Shown: positions 25,230 to 35,745 of the stretch, in pieces
Layout: every line of letters begins with the position of its first letter
Numbering within the stretch: the stretch's first letter is position 1
Assembly (NCBI RefSeq): GCF_964204865.1
Contig: NC_135261.1
Coordinates: 8,122,001-8,186,000, forward strand
Direction of reading: 5' to 3'
Source of the DNA: Styela clava
Lineage: Eukaryota; Chordata; Ascidiacea; Stolidobranchia; Styelidae
Length of the DNA: 64,000 nucleotides
Made by a program: the position numbers and the translations under genes
The notes under the pieces: generated by a model
Told to the model about the DNA's origin: nothing
Databases searched by the model: none
Seen by the model: only the letters and a program-made list of their open reading frames with translations

Positions 25230-26809
25230 AAGAAGGCCTCACTCGAAATTTTTTTACGACCTATTTGTATGGTATGACGATCGAAGGTAACTTAAACGGT
25301 GCCAATTTGGTATGCGTTCAAACTCATAAAGTCATTCTTATAGAATTCAGTTTCTGTCCCTAGCAAAATCACTTAGATTGCATACCAATGTAGCACCACA
25401 TAAACTTCACAGTGGATTATGTATCCAGAATGATTGTATTTGGCGGCCGCGCGCTCCAGTATCTGCGAGGTTGTGGATAATAAGCAATATTGCAAATTTG
25501 GCTAAAAATGGACTGATGTTGCGTGTATTGACCAGATAGATATAATTCTTTGAATTATCGTGGTCCATTTCTCCTTCAAGACCAATTTGATAAGCAGTAA
25601 CGACCTAAGCAAGTATGCAAGACTGTCAAGTGAATAAATCAAATGCTGCTCACCTCGTTCGTAGCATTTTTTATCATGTTTGAAGGCTTTTGCTTAAAAA
25701 TACCTACATCTAACTTTAACATCAATTTCTTCTTTCATAGTTGCATAGAGTTGTATTTATTTCAAGGCCTAGTAGTCCTCCAAATTCACCATTTATTATC
25801 ACATGATTTCAGTAATTTTGTGACCTTCTGACCTGAATTGTATTTGTTTTATCTTGATCTTCTGTGATGTCATAAATCACTGTTAGTTATAATATGCTTT
25901 CGTATTCGAGTATATGACAAACACGAAAGTTGTAGGCTACTTTACCAGAGTAACAATTCAAATATAATATTTTGGTACTTCTATTCACTCATTAACATAC
26001 TATCTATGCGCCATGATTTAAAACAGTTTATGACATTTCTTCCGAAAATAAAATTATTGTTGGTGATATATTATTTAATAAACAGTGTTTATATATTTCC
26101 ACATTTGATGAAAAGCTGGTGTCTCGACGGGTTATCATCAAGATACCTAGACGAGTTGCTATGAACAAATGAAGACCCGGGACTTACAGAAACACAGTTT
26201 TTATTAGGTAATGCATGAAGCATAAGAGTAAAGTAAAATATAATTGTACAGTCTTACATTGGGGGGAATTCCGTATTGACAATAGCACGATGTACTCGCA
26301 ACAAATACACATGAACGGGAAAAATTCCAATATATCTGCTTTTGTTGAACACGAAATGGACTTATGGTTCGTTTTGGTATTTGTTGTTGTTCTTCTTCAT
26401 GTTGTTACAAGTTACCTTATGAAAAAATGCGCGTTTTCCATTCACTAATGGACCAATTGCTTTAAAATTTCGAGTGGTTGAAGAATGTATTTTCCGCTAG
26501 AAGACTTTAATTTATTCTTCATTTTTCTATGAATCCTTTGAGTTCTGCTTTTCATCCAAAATTACTTTATATTCTAGAAAGTTTCATGGCCACAAAATGC
26601 TTACAACAAAGTTGTCATTGGCGCGAGTTGATTTATCTTTAGCTCGCTACAGATATTCAGTCTTCAAAGTATCAGTTTCCGTATCATTCACTTGAGCATC
26701 ATTTCCGGATGATGCTGTGATGCATGTCATAACCCTGTACAAAAATTCACATTCTCTACTCAAGCCGTAGGGCTTTACTGTTACAGCCGATAAGTCAGAC
26801 TGCGGAGAA
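25230..26809. other. Intergenic with a dispersed-repeat copy (about 26348-26560)
   Basis: No supported gene. From about 26348 the sequence CACGAAATGGACTTATGG, then GGACCAATTGCTTTAAAA, then GTGGTTGAAGA, then GCTAGAAG matches blocks in the other three copies of this family. From about 26585 the sequence is shared with the decayed oxygenase copy near 28080. Confidence 0.45.
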
Positions 26810-27781
26810 ATGGAGATACCGGTTATAAATATTGCAAAAATACTTTCTTTGAGATCGGAAAACGAATCCAATATCGGGTATTCCGATTCAGTAAAAGTAG
26901 GTGAAAAATTAGTCAAATCATTTTCAACTCATGGATTTGCATTAGTCGAAAATCACGGAATTCCTAAAGAAAATATTGATGAAATTCGCTCTTTATCTTA
27001 CAAGTTTTTCGCATGTGACTTGGATTATAAAATGAAGTTTCTCTCTAAAAGTGGAACCACGTTATGTTATGATCCGGTTGGAAGTCAATTTGCTACACCT
27101 GGACGACCTTTTGATTATCATGAATGCTTTCGTGTGCCGTCATGTGCTTATGATTGCGACTGGCCAAATATTAAGGAACTGAAAACAAAATGTCAACAAT
27201 TTGAAAAAGTGTGTAACAAGTTGCTTCTTCGTCTGCTCACATCTATTGGTCAAGGAATGGGTTTGAAAGATTCTCAATTATTCCTCAGGTATCACAAAAA
27301 AATTGGACACAGTACCAATACGACCAGACTAAAATTTGTTCATTACCCTCCAATACCTGATGACGTTGTAATTCAAGAATACCAGCTTCGAGTTGGGGAA
27401 CATACTGATATCGGCTCCCTGACCATTTTATTTCCGGACGGTGTTGGTGGCCTACAGATAAAAAGAAGGGATGGAAGTTTTATGGATGTACCTTACATTC
27501 CTGGAACCGCCATTGTCAACGTTGGTGACATGCTACAGTACTGTAGTGGAAAGAGATTGAAGTCCACCGTCCATCGAGTAGTCATACCAGAAGAAACAAC
27601 TAATCGAGCAATCTCCAAACTGACAGTTGGATATTTCGGTTGCATGGACAATGAGGCCGAGCTCAGAAAAGTGGAATTCAACGATGCGGAACTCGACAGT
27701 GAAACCACGAAATCGATGGATTTCATCAAAGCGGGTGATTTCTTCAACAAGCGATTCAACGGTTTTGTGAACTACGAATAA
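26810..27781 (+). CDS. 2-oxoglutarate/Fe(II) oxygenase, isopenicillin-N-synthase-like
   Basis: 323 aa, single exon, ATG at 26810. N-terminal DIOX_N domain about 3-110 (IPVINIAKIL; HGFALVENHGIP). The 2OG-Fe(II) oxygenase core spans about 170-280. The iron ligands are visible: H198 and D200 in GEHTDIGSLTIL, and H255 in KSTVHRVV. NVGDMLQYCSG follows the usual NxGD pattern. The family's RxS motif, which binds the 2OG carboxylate, aligns with K270-L-T272 in SKLTVGYF, a conservative but unusual change. Length is normal for the family (300-350). Substrate unknown. Plant, fungal and bacterial relatives oxidise many small molecules. It sits next to its own decayed copy (28080-28560). Confidence 0.85.
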   Translation: MEIPVINIAKILSLRSENESNIGYSDSVKVGEKLVKSFSTHGFALVENHGIPKENIDEIRSLSYKFFACDLDYKMKFLSKSGTTLCYDPVGSQFATPGRPFDYHECFRVPSCAYDCDWPNIKELKTKCQQFEKVCNKLLLRLLTSIGQGMGLKDSQLFLRYHKKIGHSTNTTRLKFVHYPPIPDDVVIQEYQLRVGEHTDIGSLTILFPDGVGGLQIKRRDGSFMDVPYIPGTAIVNVGDMLQYCSGKRLKSTVHRVVIPEETTNRAISKLTVGYFGCMDNEAELRKVEFNDAELDSETTKSMDFIKAGDFFNKRFNGFVNYE

Positions 27782-28079
27782 TTGGGTTCTACAGCTAAGA
27801 GAGATGCAAAAATGCAGATTGATCAGGACTTTTGTATTCGTGTGATGCACTCACTACTCTATAAATCCATCCAAAATACGTGAACTATAACTTTCTTTGA
27901 TTTTTGAGCTCAAGAAAGCTTTGCAACTTCAGATCCCTACTACTTTTTTAAGGGGTTTCAAAGTTTTTTAAAGAAGGATTAGCAATTTTTTACGAAAAAT
28001 TAAAATTTTAACAAACATATACTCGTGAATGGAAAAAAAATAATTTCTGTTGTTCAACAAAATTTAATTATCATAAACA

Positions 28080-28560
28080 GCCTACAGAAAAGTTGTCATT
28101 GTCGCGAGTTGTTCGTTATAAATTTTTAGTCATACAACATTTCATTATCAATCACTTAGACATCATTTCCGGAAGAATTTGTAACGCAAACAACGTATCA
28201 ATTATGATGTTGCTACTGTATAAGATAGGCCATAGTACAAATTCTACTTTTAGAGACTTTCCGCCCGACCTCGAAATAGAAATACTAGACTTAGACTGAT
28301 TTTGGAGAATTATCAATTCAAATATTGCATGAAGTCTTGTTGATTTCTTCGTCATTGGATTCAATGGCTATGTGTACTGTGAATAATTGTGTTTTTGATT
28401 AATGTTTGACTGATTTTATCTGAAACTAATTTAGGATGTAGTCAGAAATGTAGATTGGTCACGACATTTATATTCCTTTGATGTACCTACCCCTTGATAT
28501 CCATTTAAAATTTGTGAACTATAACTTGCATTGATTTTCGAGTTTAAAAACGACTTCCAG
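28080..28560 (+). pseudogene. Decayed, internally deleted tandem copy of the oxygenase gene
   Basis: Order and sequence repeat those of the intact gene and its flanks. TTGTCATTGTCGCGAGTTG (about 28095) matches TTGTCATTGGCGCGAGTTG (about 26612). CATCATTTCCGGA matches the 5' flank again. A frame fragment then reads KIGHSTNSTFRDF against KIGHSTNTTRLKF in the intact protein. A terminal piece reads DFFVIGFNGYVYCE-stop against DFFNKRFNGFVNYE-stop. The trailer contains GTGAACTATAACTT in both. The iron-ligand core (H198 to H255 region) is missing, so no active enzyme could be made. Confidence 0.75.
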
Positions 28561-28794
28561 CGATTTCAAACCGCCATTTATATATTCAAAAAAAGCGAAA
28601 GTGGTTCAGGAGAGAATCAGTAGGCTAATCGGTACCAATTTTTTATGTAAAGAAACAAGCTGAAATGTTATTGAATAAATAGATTCAAAAGCCAATGCCG
28701 CATTGGTAATCATCCATTAGCCCATGAGGCAATTGGACTGATAAAAATTCAGTATAATTAGTAATTAGGCGTGAATCACTGATACTGATTGGAT

Positions 28795-28995
28795 GGTGAC
28801 CGTACATTTGAACCCATGTACATTTGAACCCATGCGTATATCCACGGGTTCAATCTATATGCGGGTGCTAAAACCCATGGGTTAGGGTTAGTATGGGTTC
28901 AACTATCCGTGAAACAAAAAAAATTCCATAGGTGCAATAGCATACAGGTGCAATTGTCATGGGTTCAAATGTACGTGGGTTCAAATGTAATGGAA
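28795..28995. mobile_element. Foldback element with 11-bp flanking direct repeats
   Basis: The left arm contains ACATTTGAACCCATG twice in tandem; the right arm contains the complement of the same doubled unit. The element is bounded on both sides by ACTGATTGGAT (28784-28794 and 28996-29006), a perfect 11-bp direct repeat. No ORF. Internal sub-blocks are further variants of CCCATGGGTT. Confidence 0.65.
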
Positions 28996-29532
28996 ACTGA
29001 TTGGATAAAAAGGGACTATTCTTGTTTACTAATAAGAATTGATTGTCTCAAACCGTTCATGAAAACTAGCATTTTAGCACGACATGCTAACTGGACAGCA
29101 GTCTTAGACAAATAAGTTTTTTCACGCTGCACTACACTACTTTGATTGATATTCATTTTATGGATGACAACACCCTCACACGTCACAACTCTCAGAGTTT
29201 TTCAAGTAATTGGCCAAATTAATCATTTTAAACCTCGGACCACATTTGCGCAAAATTTCAGGCTTCGTCTTAGCGTGCATATACGTTCGACAGCCTCTGG
29301 TTATGATTCCTTTGTGACGCTTCGATTACTTTCTTCGCCCTCATATTGCAAACGTGAAAAAAACGGAAACTAACTGGCGGCTAACTGAACCATCATACAA
29401 CGATTTTGCGGCATTTGCAGGGAGACACAAATTCGCGCGTCATTTTCAACACTATTTTGGCCACTTTTTCGTGGGCGATTTACCGATAGGTCGACGTTTT
29501 TGGCGTGACTATTACCAATCCTTCCTCCAGCG

Positions 29533-30025
29533 CAGGGCTGCTCAACTGGCGGACCGCGGTCCGAATACGGACATTTTAAGTATTTGATTCGGACCTCATC
29601 TCAATTCTATATTTTAAAGCACTGCCCTGTTAAGTTAGGATATGTATAGATTTTCTTCCATTAAATTCCTTTTTTTTTTCAATATTTTTGGAACTTATGT
29701 TAATTATTTGCTCATATTGACAATTATAAGAAAAAAAAACTGTGACGACTGTGACGCCGTAACATTTAGAATGGCGTTGTCTGGATCAAAGTGGTCTGGA
29801 TTAGCGAACAACCACTAGCCGGAAACTACCGGTGCGTTTTAAGTTTTTGCATTCACCCAGTTTTTCGTGAATCGGTTTTCTGTTTACTTTCTAATCTCAA
29901 TGTTGAACGCACTGAAAAATAAATATGGAGGCGCCACGTACAATATTATGTTCTGGAAAGACCAGATCCCAATAATTCTAAAGTTTTGTATAGGGATTTT
30001 CGGCGAAAATAGTTGAGTAGCCCTG
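29533..30025. mobile_element. hAT-like element (CAGGGCTGCTCAACT ends)
   Basis: Left end CAGGGCTGCTCAACTGGCGG, right end complement CAGGGCTACTCAACTAT. The ends match at 14 of the first 15 bases. Flanks share AGCG but a clean 8-bp duplication is not evident. About 490 bp with no transposase frame. Its GCGGACCGCGGTCC motif resembles the GC-rich subterminal motifs of the other hAT copies here. Confidence 0.6.
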
Positions 30026-30158
30026 ACTAGCGAACCAATCAAGATTGCGCGTTGTATAGCTTGGAGAACTTCGACAGAAAAGTCTCTGCAGAGCTTCTAT
30101 AAGATGTCATTAGTACTATTAGCCGTTGTACATGCCTTTGGAGTTAAACCCTTGAAAG

Positions 30159-31021
30159 CAGGGGTGCACAACCTTTCTGCTATTGGCGGCCACATTGCAT
30201 TTATTTGTATTCAATACGGCCACCAGGGGTTTGATGAGCGTTTTTTGCTTTTATGACGTCATAACCGCGTATTCGACCCATGCGAGGTGCAGTCTGCACA
30301 ATTATGAAGTATGTAGGACTACTTGGAAGTATAATATTCGCATTATAAACGGATTTTTTTTATTTCGGGGGACCTATTCTTGAGCAGATACATTGTAGCA
30401 AGTTGCATAATGGTTGCACAATTTTGAAAAAAAATCGAAAGTCGGATAAGGGGGAGGGGTGGTCTTCCCCACTTTCTTGTCCCCAAGAGTATAATAAAAT
30501 GTCAAATATTTTAATGAATTTATTGGACACGTAGTGGATCGTTTCAATATTATGTTGATCTTGTTGTTTGATACAGAATACCACACCTAGTGGAAATATT
30601 AAAAAACCGCTTTTCTCTTCGAATACTGGACCAATTGCTTTGAAAATTTCAGTGGTTGAAGATGAAATTTTTCCCCAGAAGGCTATTACTTTTACTCATT
30701 TTAAATATTTCTGTTAGCTCTGAGAGATCTGTTTTTGTTTGCTATGACGTCATTAAACGTTCTGCGGGCATCGGACGCCATTTTGTGTCCTACTAGTCTG
30801 TACTGCTTCGCTTGGTGTGAATATATTTGTAGACTGACGGCACGGTAAACCGTACTGCGAACAGACGTGTCCATATATTTGGGCGTAGCTCTCTTGTTCT
30901 ATACAAGTTTGCAAAGCATAACCGCCAAATCCTCTATTCTGAACTTTTATTTTGTTTATAGGATTTTGTAGGTGTACGGCCGCACTATTTTTTCACGACG
31001 GCCGCAGGTTGTGCACCGTTG
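30159..31021. mobile_element. hAT-like element, 863 bp, with 7/8 target duplication
   Basis: Left end CAGGGGTGCACAACCT; complement of the right end CAACGGTGCACAACCT. Flanks CTTGAAAG (30151-30158) and CTTGAAAT (31022-31029). GGCGGCC lies just inside the left end and GGCCGC just inside the right end. The interior contains a copy of the dispersed repeat also found alone at three other sites. No transposase ORF. Confidence 0.75.
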
Positions 31022-31445
31022 CTTGAAATGCATGAATAAGCGTCGTATTGAAAAACAAATTGACACACCTCCAAAATTTTGGACTGGCTCCATCCTTGCC
31101 TATGAAGACTCTCTATAGCAGTGGTTGTCAAATTTTTTGAGCCGCGCCCCTATTTAGAATTTATCAAGTATTTATCCCAGGGCAGAGGAAAGTCGGTAAG
31201 CCGGCTTAACCATATGGCGAACCACGGCCTCTCGTCCGGTTACCATTTCATGTCGGGTATGGGATAAGTTACAGTAGTTATTTGTTTTCGGAGGCATGGA
31301 CACAAATAGGTAGAATATTTTTGAAGTCACATATTATCGGAAGATGGTTTAAATATATGATGTAAATTTCTTTTTAACAATGATCCAAAGAGAAGTTGAT
31401 AAGCGTGAACTATTCTTGGTGAACATTTGTTTCACATGGAAAGTG

Positions 31446-31530
31446 ACTCGGCAGTGTTGCGCATCGTGCTAAGCGTTAGGAAGCTGGTATTGATTACATT
31501 TCGTCTCATAATATTTAGAATCCATTCTCT
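31446..31530 (+). repeat. tRNA-derived SINE-like fragment, copy 1
   Basis: Shares GCATCGTGCTAAGCGTTAGG with the copies at 35662 and (complement) 48075. No clear B-box here, so it is truncated or diverged. Confidence 0.35.
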
Positions 31531-31669
31531 TGCTAAAGTGAGCCAAATCATCAAAGGATAGAAATTGATGTTTAAAACATTGCAGACATTCAGTCAGACT
31601 TAGAATGTGAATTCATAGGCTCAAATCTTATTCCTATTATTAAGAGAATACTCAGATTAAAAATCTGTA

Positions 31670-31675
31670 TTTATT
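31670..31675 (-). terminator. Poly(A) signal AATAAA directly after the WDR12 stop
   Basis: Minus strand: TGA at 31679-31677, one base, then AATAAA at 31675-31670. Confidence 0.55.
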
Positions 31676-31676
31676 T

Positions 31677-32993
31677 TCATGATACAGAATTGTATCGAAA
31701 CTTGTACAAATTTTTATCTGCACCTCCACTGAATATAATGTCATCATTACTCCAATCCAAACACATAACTTTATCTTGGTGTGCATTCACATCAAAAAGT
31801 GGAGTTTGCGGACTTCGTATATCCCATAATTTAACTGTATAATCGAGAGATCCAGACACTAGTTGATATTGATTACTGGGTGACCACTTTACACAGGTGA
31901 TCCATCCAGTATGTGAAGTTAGATTACATTTAATTAAAGATCCTTTAGAGAATATTTCATCTTTTCCTCGTGGATCCCAAATTCTGATATGCCGATCCGA
32001 ACTTCCGGTCGCAAGTAGATTACTATGAAAAGAGTAGTCACATGCTAAGAATACTTTTGCTCCACGCAAGTTTAATTTTTCTTTACCCTCATTTATGTCC
32101 CAAACATTGATTGTATGATCCCAAGACACACTGCATAAATCGGAAGATGATAACCATACAAGTGATGACACTGCTTCTCGGTGACCTGCTAATGTCGATT
32201 TTGGAACTCTAGTAACACCACGCTGCTCTATACGCTGACGTTTTTTCTTGTTTCTTGCTTTTCGAAAATCTTCTGGCTCATTTGAGTCATCTTGTGGAAC
32301 AGGAGATGTCGACCATAATTTTATTGAACTGTCCCACGAACCGGTAGCAAAGGCTTCCATTTCAGGATGAACTGACACGCAATCAACACTTTTAGAATGC
32401 CCCCGGCAGCAAAATAAAGGTTTTATAGTTTCTTCACCTTTTTCCCATTGCCATAAAATGGCACTTTGGTCCTGGGATGAGCTTATCAAATAAGCAGTCT
32501 TATCATTATTGACACGATTTACCCATGATACTGCCTTTACAGGTTCTGTATGACCGAAACCATATATACAAGGTTTTGAACTATCCATATTCCAAATTGA
32601 TACAGTGCAATCATACGATCCTGTCAAAATGAATTCTTTTGTACTTTGTACACTGCTAATCCAATCATCCTGTGTAAATTGATCTTCTGGTTTCGGACTT
32701 TCTTGTTTCAAAATGTATTCAATTTCCACAACCTTTTCTGTCGATATACCTTTATTCTCGATGTATTGGTTAAGTGGAATTCTCAAAAACTCTCCATTCA
32801 CAAGAAAATCAAATTCCATATTTTGATATTCATTTTCATCATCTATCGCATCTTTGACTCCTTCCTTCAAAACTTTATTTACGAGATTTGTTAATTCTGT
32901 AACAGTTACTTCTCCCGGCAGTTCAAACATGGTATCTGCAATCTTATATTTCTCATCCTGAGTTACAAGCTTAGCTTGAATATGATCCGCCAT
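31677..32993 (-). CDS. WDR12: Ribosome biogenesis protein WDR12 (Ytm1 homologue)
   Basis: Component of the PeBoW complex (Pes1-Bop1-WDR12), needed for 27S/32S pre-rRNA processing and 60S subunit assembly in the nucleolus; that role is family knowledge. 438 aa in one exon, close to the usual 420-430. An N-terminal NLE-type ubiquitin-like domain (about 7-90, MEFDFLVNGEFLRIPL, VVEIEYI) binds the AAA-ATPase Rea1/midasin in relatives. Seven WD40 repeats follow from DDWISSVQS to the C-terminus: LTGSYDCTVSIWN, SSSQDQSAILWQW, TGSWDSSIKLWS, VSWDHTINVWD, TGSSDRHIRIWD, SGSLDYTVKLWD, SGGADKNLYKF. A basic insert (RKARNKKKRQRIEQ) lies between repeats 3 and 4, as in other WDR12 proteins. AATAAA lies one base after the stop. 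Confidence 0.96.
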   Translation of the reverse strand: MADHIQAKLVTQDEKYKIADTMFELPGEVTVTELTNLVNKVLKEGVKDAIDDENEYQNMEFDFLVNGEFLRIPLNQYIENKGISTEKVVEIEYILKQESPKPEDQFTQDDWISSVQSTKEFILTGSYDCTVSIWNMDSSKPCIYGFGHTEPVKAVSWVNRVNNDKTAYLISSSQDQSAILWQWEKGEETIKPLFCCRGHSKSVDCVSVHPEMEAFATGSWDSSIKLWSTSPVPQDDSNEPEDFRKARNKKKRQRIEQRGVTRVPKSTLAGHREAVSSLVWLSSSDLCSVSWDHTINVWDINEGKEKLNLRGAKVFLACDYSFHSNLLATGSSDRHIRIWDPRGKDEIFSKGSLIKCNLTSHTGWITCVKWSPSNQYQLVSGSLDYTVKLWDIRSPQTPLFDVNAHQDKVMCLDWSNDDIIFSGGADKNLYKFRYNSVS

Positions 32994-33488
32994 ATTGTTA
33001 GGTATCTTTTAAAACAAAATATTATTAACACATTATTACATAAAGAGTACATGTGAATGAGGCTCTTTGACACACGATTTACGTTCGTTCATTCACTGAA
33101 TATGCAGAAAAAATGTGAATCACATCATAAAAAATATTGTTTTTTATACAGTGATTTCATGCGTCCACCCCAAACGCTCTATAGATACATTGATATCTGG
33201 ATATGCAAGACATATTGTTTTATTTCTGGTTCAGCATTGCCAAGCAAATTAATACACCCCAGGCAGCCGGGATAAATGGTGGACAAGAGGCTTGTACCTG
33301 TGATCATGAAAATGTGATGTTAACATAGTTAATTACAACGCTTCATCCTTTGCATTAGAATATAATAAGAAACATGAATTATTCAACATTGGCCTATGTC
33401 TGTATGTATTACATATAATCGGATGAAGGCAACCAAACCCAAAATAATGGGTCTCGTGTAGTTTCATACCATAACTAACTTGTAAAGA

Positions 33489-34590
33489 TTTTTGGGGTCT
33501 GGTATAGTTTAGTACAACATGTACTTCTAGTTGACCTGGCTCAACAATTTTTGCATATGTCAATCCTAACCCCCAACTGACTACGTCACCGAAAAATTAC
33601 GTCATTTCGACGTCACAGTGGCGTAATAAGGCCCTCCGAAGCCAGTCTGGATTTCAGGGCCTTTTCGAACGAGAAATCGGGCGTGCAATCAGAAATTCCC
33701 GCGTGCAAATAAGAATTTCTGGCGTGCAAAACAACTGCGCCCGCTAAACTGATTTCGAACTAAGATGCCTCTCAATACATCCGCGTAAAAATAAGTTGGA
33801 TCATAGCAAAAATGGACGTTTGACCTTTGACCCCAAAACATCATTTCTATATTTTGTCACTAATTTTGAGAGTGTTTGTGCGACTTTAGATACCGGTACT
33901 GTTCAGTACATCCGTGTAAAATTATTGTATTAAAAATGCGCTGAATCAGAGCCATAACTGCCCAGCGTCGGTGAGGAGGCGATTTTTCTCACGGGATTCC
34001 TATCATTCAACACGATATGGTGATTTTTGCTTCGCATTTTTCGATCAGGCCAAATCTTGCAAGAAAGTATTAGTCGACAATTGTAAAGTTATAATTTTTT
34101 GGCATCTTTATATTACTAGATTATTGATTTAAAAACTATTTAAACCGATTTACATTGGTGAGCAATTGCAAATTTTCGGCGTGCAAAATTGAATTCGCTC
34201 GCGTGCATTTTTGTGGAGCGCTAGCGCCCTCGGGCGTGCATCTGCCATGAAATCCAGTCTGGCACCAAAGTACAGAAGTATGTGGATGGTCGTTTAAAAC
34301 GCGCAGACGATCACCCGAAATCGAGCAAGCAATTTCTCTCGTTTTCTCGCCACAACAATCACTATAGGAGAGAGATCGCCGGCTTTAGCAAGTTCGTTAT
34401 CGGCGGCGCAGATGTCATTTCGGGCGATCGTAATTATACTTTGGCAATCTCTATGACGTGATGGTGACGCCGTAGTGACGTAATTTTTGGATGGCATAGT
34501 CAGGTGGGGGTTAGGAATAGCATATGCAAAATTCGTTATGCTACGCCCACCGGAAGTACTTGTGGTACTAAACTATACTAGACCCCAAAA
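33489..34590. mobile_element. DNA transposon-like element with over 100-bp inverted repeats
   Basis: Left arm about 33489-33605, right arm about 34475-34590. Shared blocks in order from the tips: TTTGGGGTCT, GTATAGTTTAGTAC, GTACTTC, TTTTGCATATG, CCTAACCCCCA, and AAAAATTACGTCA at the inner edge. The 0.9 kb interior has no transposase frame. A related end-like sequence (GGGTCTCGTGTAGTTTCATACCAT) lies just outside at about 33449, suggesting nested or adjacent copies. Target duplication not resolved. Confidence 0.65.
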
Positions 34591-35111
34591 TACTACCGGT
34601 ACCGTAATTGGTATGCAGGTAATGTACCGGTACGGTACCGGTACCCGGTCATTTATTTTGGTTCTCTGACATAAACAATACAAAAAGTAAACAGACAAAA
34701 CAAAATGCAGAGATACCTGAGAGACTGGCATAACTTAAAAAGCGTACAATGTACGTGCCCGCCCACCAAAAAAGATGAAAACAAACACAGAAAAACGCGA
34801 TTTGCAATCGGGCAGTACTTTGAAAGCAATTTAACAAAAACAGCAATTGAAGCAATTGAACAATTGAAGTAAATAATTGAATGCAATAAACTTCTACCTT
34901 TTAAATTAAAATAGTGCTTTTCCTACAAAACATGGAATAAACCATTTTGCCTGCCTACGCCTTACGAAAGTCTGCACACGTGCTAGTTGTAGTAGTTCGA
35001 TTAACTTCAAAGTGACGGACAATGAAAACTAAAATACAGTGGTGTATGGAGTCGAGCATGCTTCTAATGGACGTTTTTGGATACAAAATAGAACTGTGGA
35101 TTGTTTTGTTC

Positions 35112-35590
35112 TTGGACACGAAATGGACCTATGGTCATGAATCGTTTTGTTGTTATATCATTTGTTTTGGAATATTCATTGGTTAAAGATTGGGTACTTC
35201 TGCAGTATGCGACAGGAGCACCAAAGTTTGTATTTTTCGCTAAAAGGTTATTACTTTTATTTATTTCGAAACTTTTTGTGGGCTCCATGGGATTCGATCA
35301 ATGCTGAGTTTGTATTTTTCGCTAGAAGGCTATTGCGTTTATTTATTTCCAAAAATTGTATGAAATTTATGATTTGTTTTTGTGTGCGATGAATTCATCA
35401 AAATTAAAAATTCCCATCTTGTGGCGGTTCCGCGTTCGTATAACAGCAAAGCGAATTCGTTGAAGACCCCGGTACTTGTAGTCTTTTGTAACCGGTATGT
35501 TAGTCGTTGTTTGTAACAGATGGCATAACCGTACTACTTCATGTCCATATATTTGTGCATTGCTCTTTTGTATCTCAACATAGTATAATT
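35112..35590 (+). repeat. Dispersed repeat, longest copy (D)
   Basis: Contains, in order, GGACACGAAATGGACC, GGCTATTGCGTTTATTTATTT, CATCTTGTGGCGGTTCCGCG and GTCCATATATTTGTGCATTGCTCTTTTGT. The same blocks in the same order occur at about 11886-12260, and subsets at 26348-26560 and 30600-30930. No ORF. Confidence 0.55.
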
Positions 35591-35661
35591 TGACAACAAA
35601 AAAGTAGAAACTACTGAAAATTTAACAAAAGTATAATTTAGTGTTTAATCTAAACTAAAAA

Positions 35662-35745
35662 CTCGGCTCCACGGTATGATGCATCGCGCTAAGCGTTAGA
35701 AATACGCTCGCCACCACTCTAATTATCTTGCGTGGGTTCGAATAA
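35662..35745 (+). repeat. tRNA-derived SINE-like copy 2
   Basis: GCATCGCGCTAAGCGTTAGA resembles an A-box region and GTGGGTTCGAATAA a B-box. The two are about 50 bases apart, as in a tRNA-related SINE head. Shared with the copy on the minus strand at 48075-48165. Confidence 0.45.

Larger units (their letters stand above)
27782..31676. other. Intergenic, repeats plus decayed oxygenase copy
   Basis: Contents are listed separately (28080-28560, 28795-28995, 29533-30025, 30159-31021). In addition, 31122-31170 begins CAGTGGTTGTCAAATTTTTT and then GAGCCGCGCCCC, a typical hAT left end whose partner I cannot find. A SINE-like fragment starts near 31446. No intact gene. Confidence 0.5.

Noticed and set aside
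28801-28990. Possible CRISPR-like or satellite array of a 15-bp unit
   Set aside because: The units are arranged as an inverted pair with flanking direct repeats, so a foldback element explains them better.
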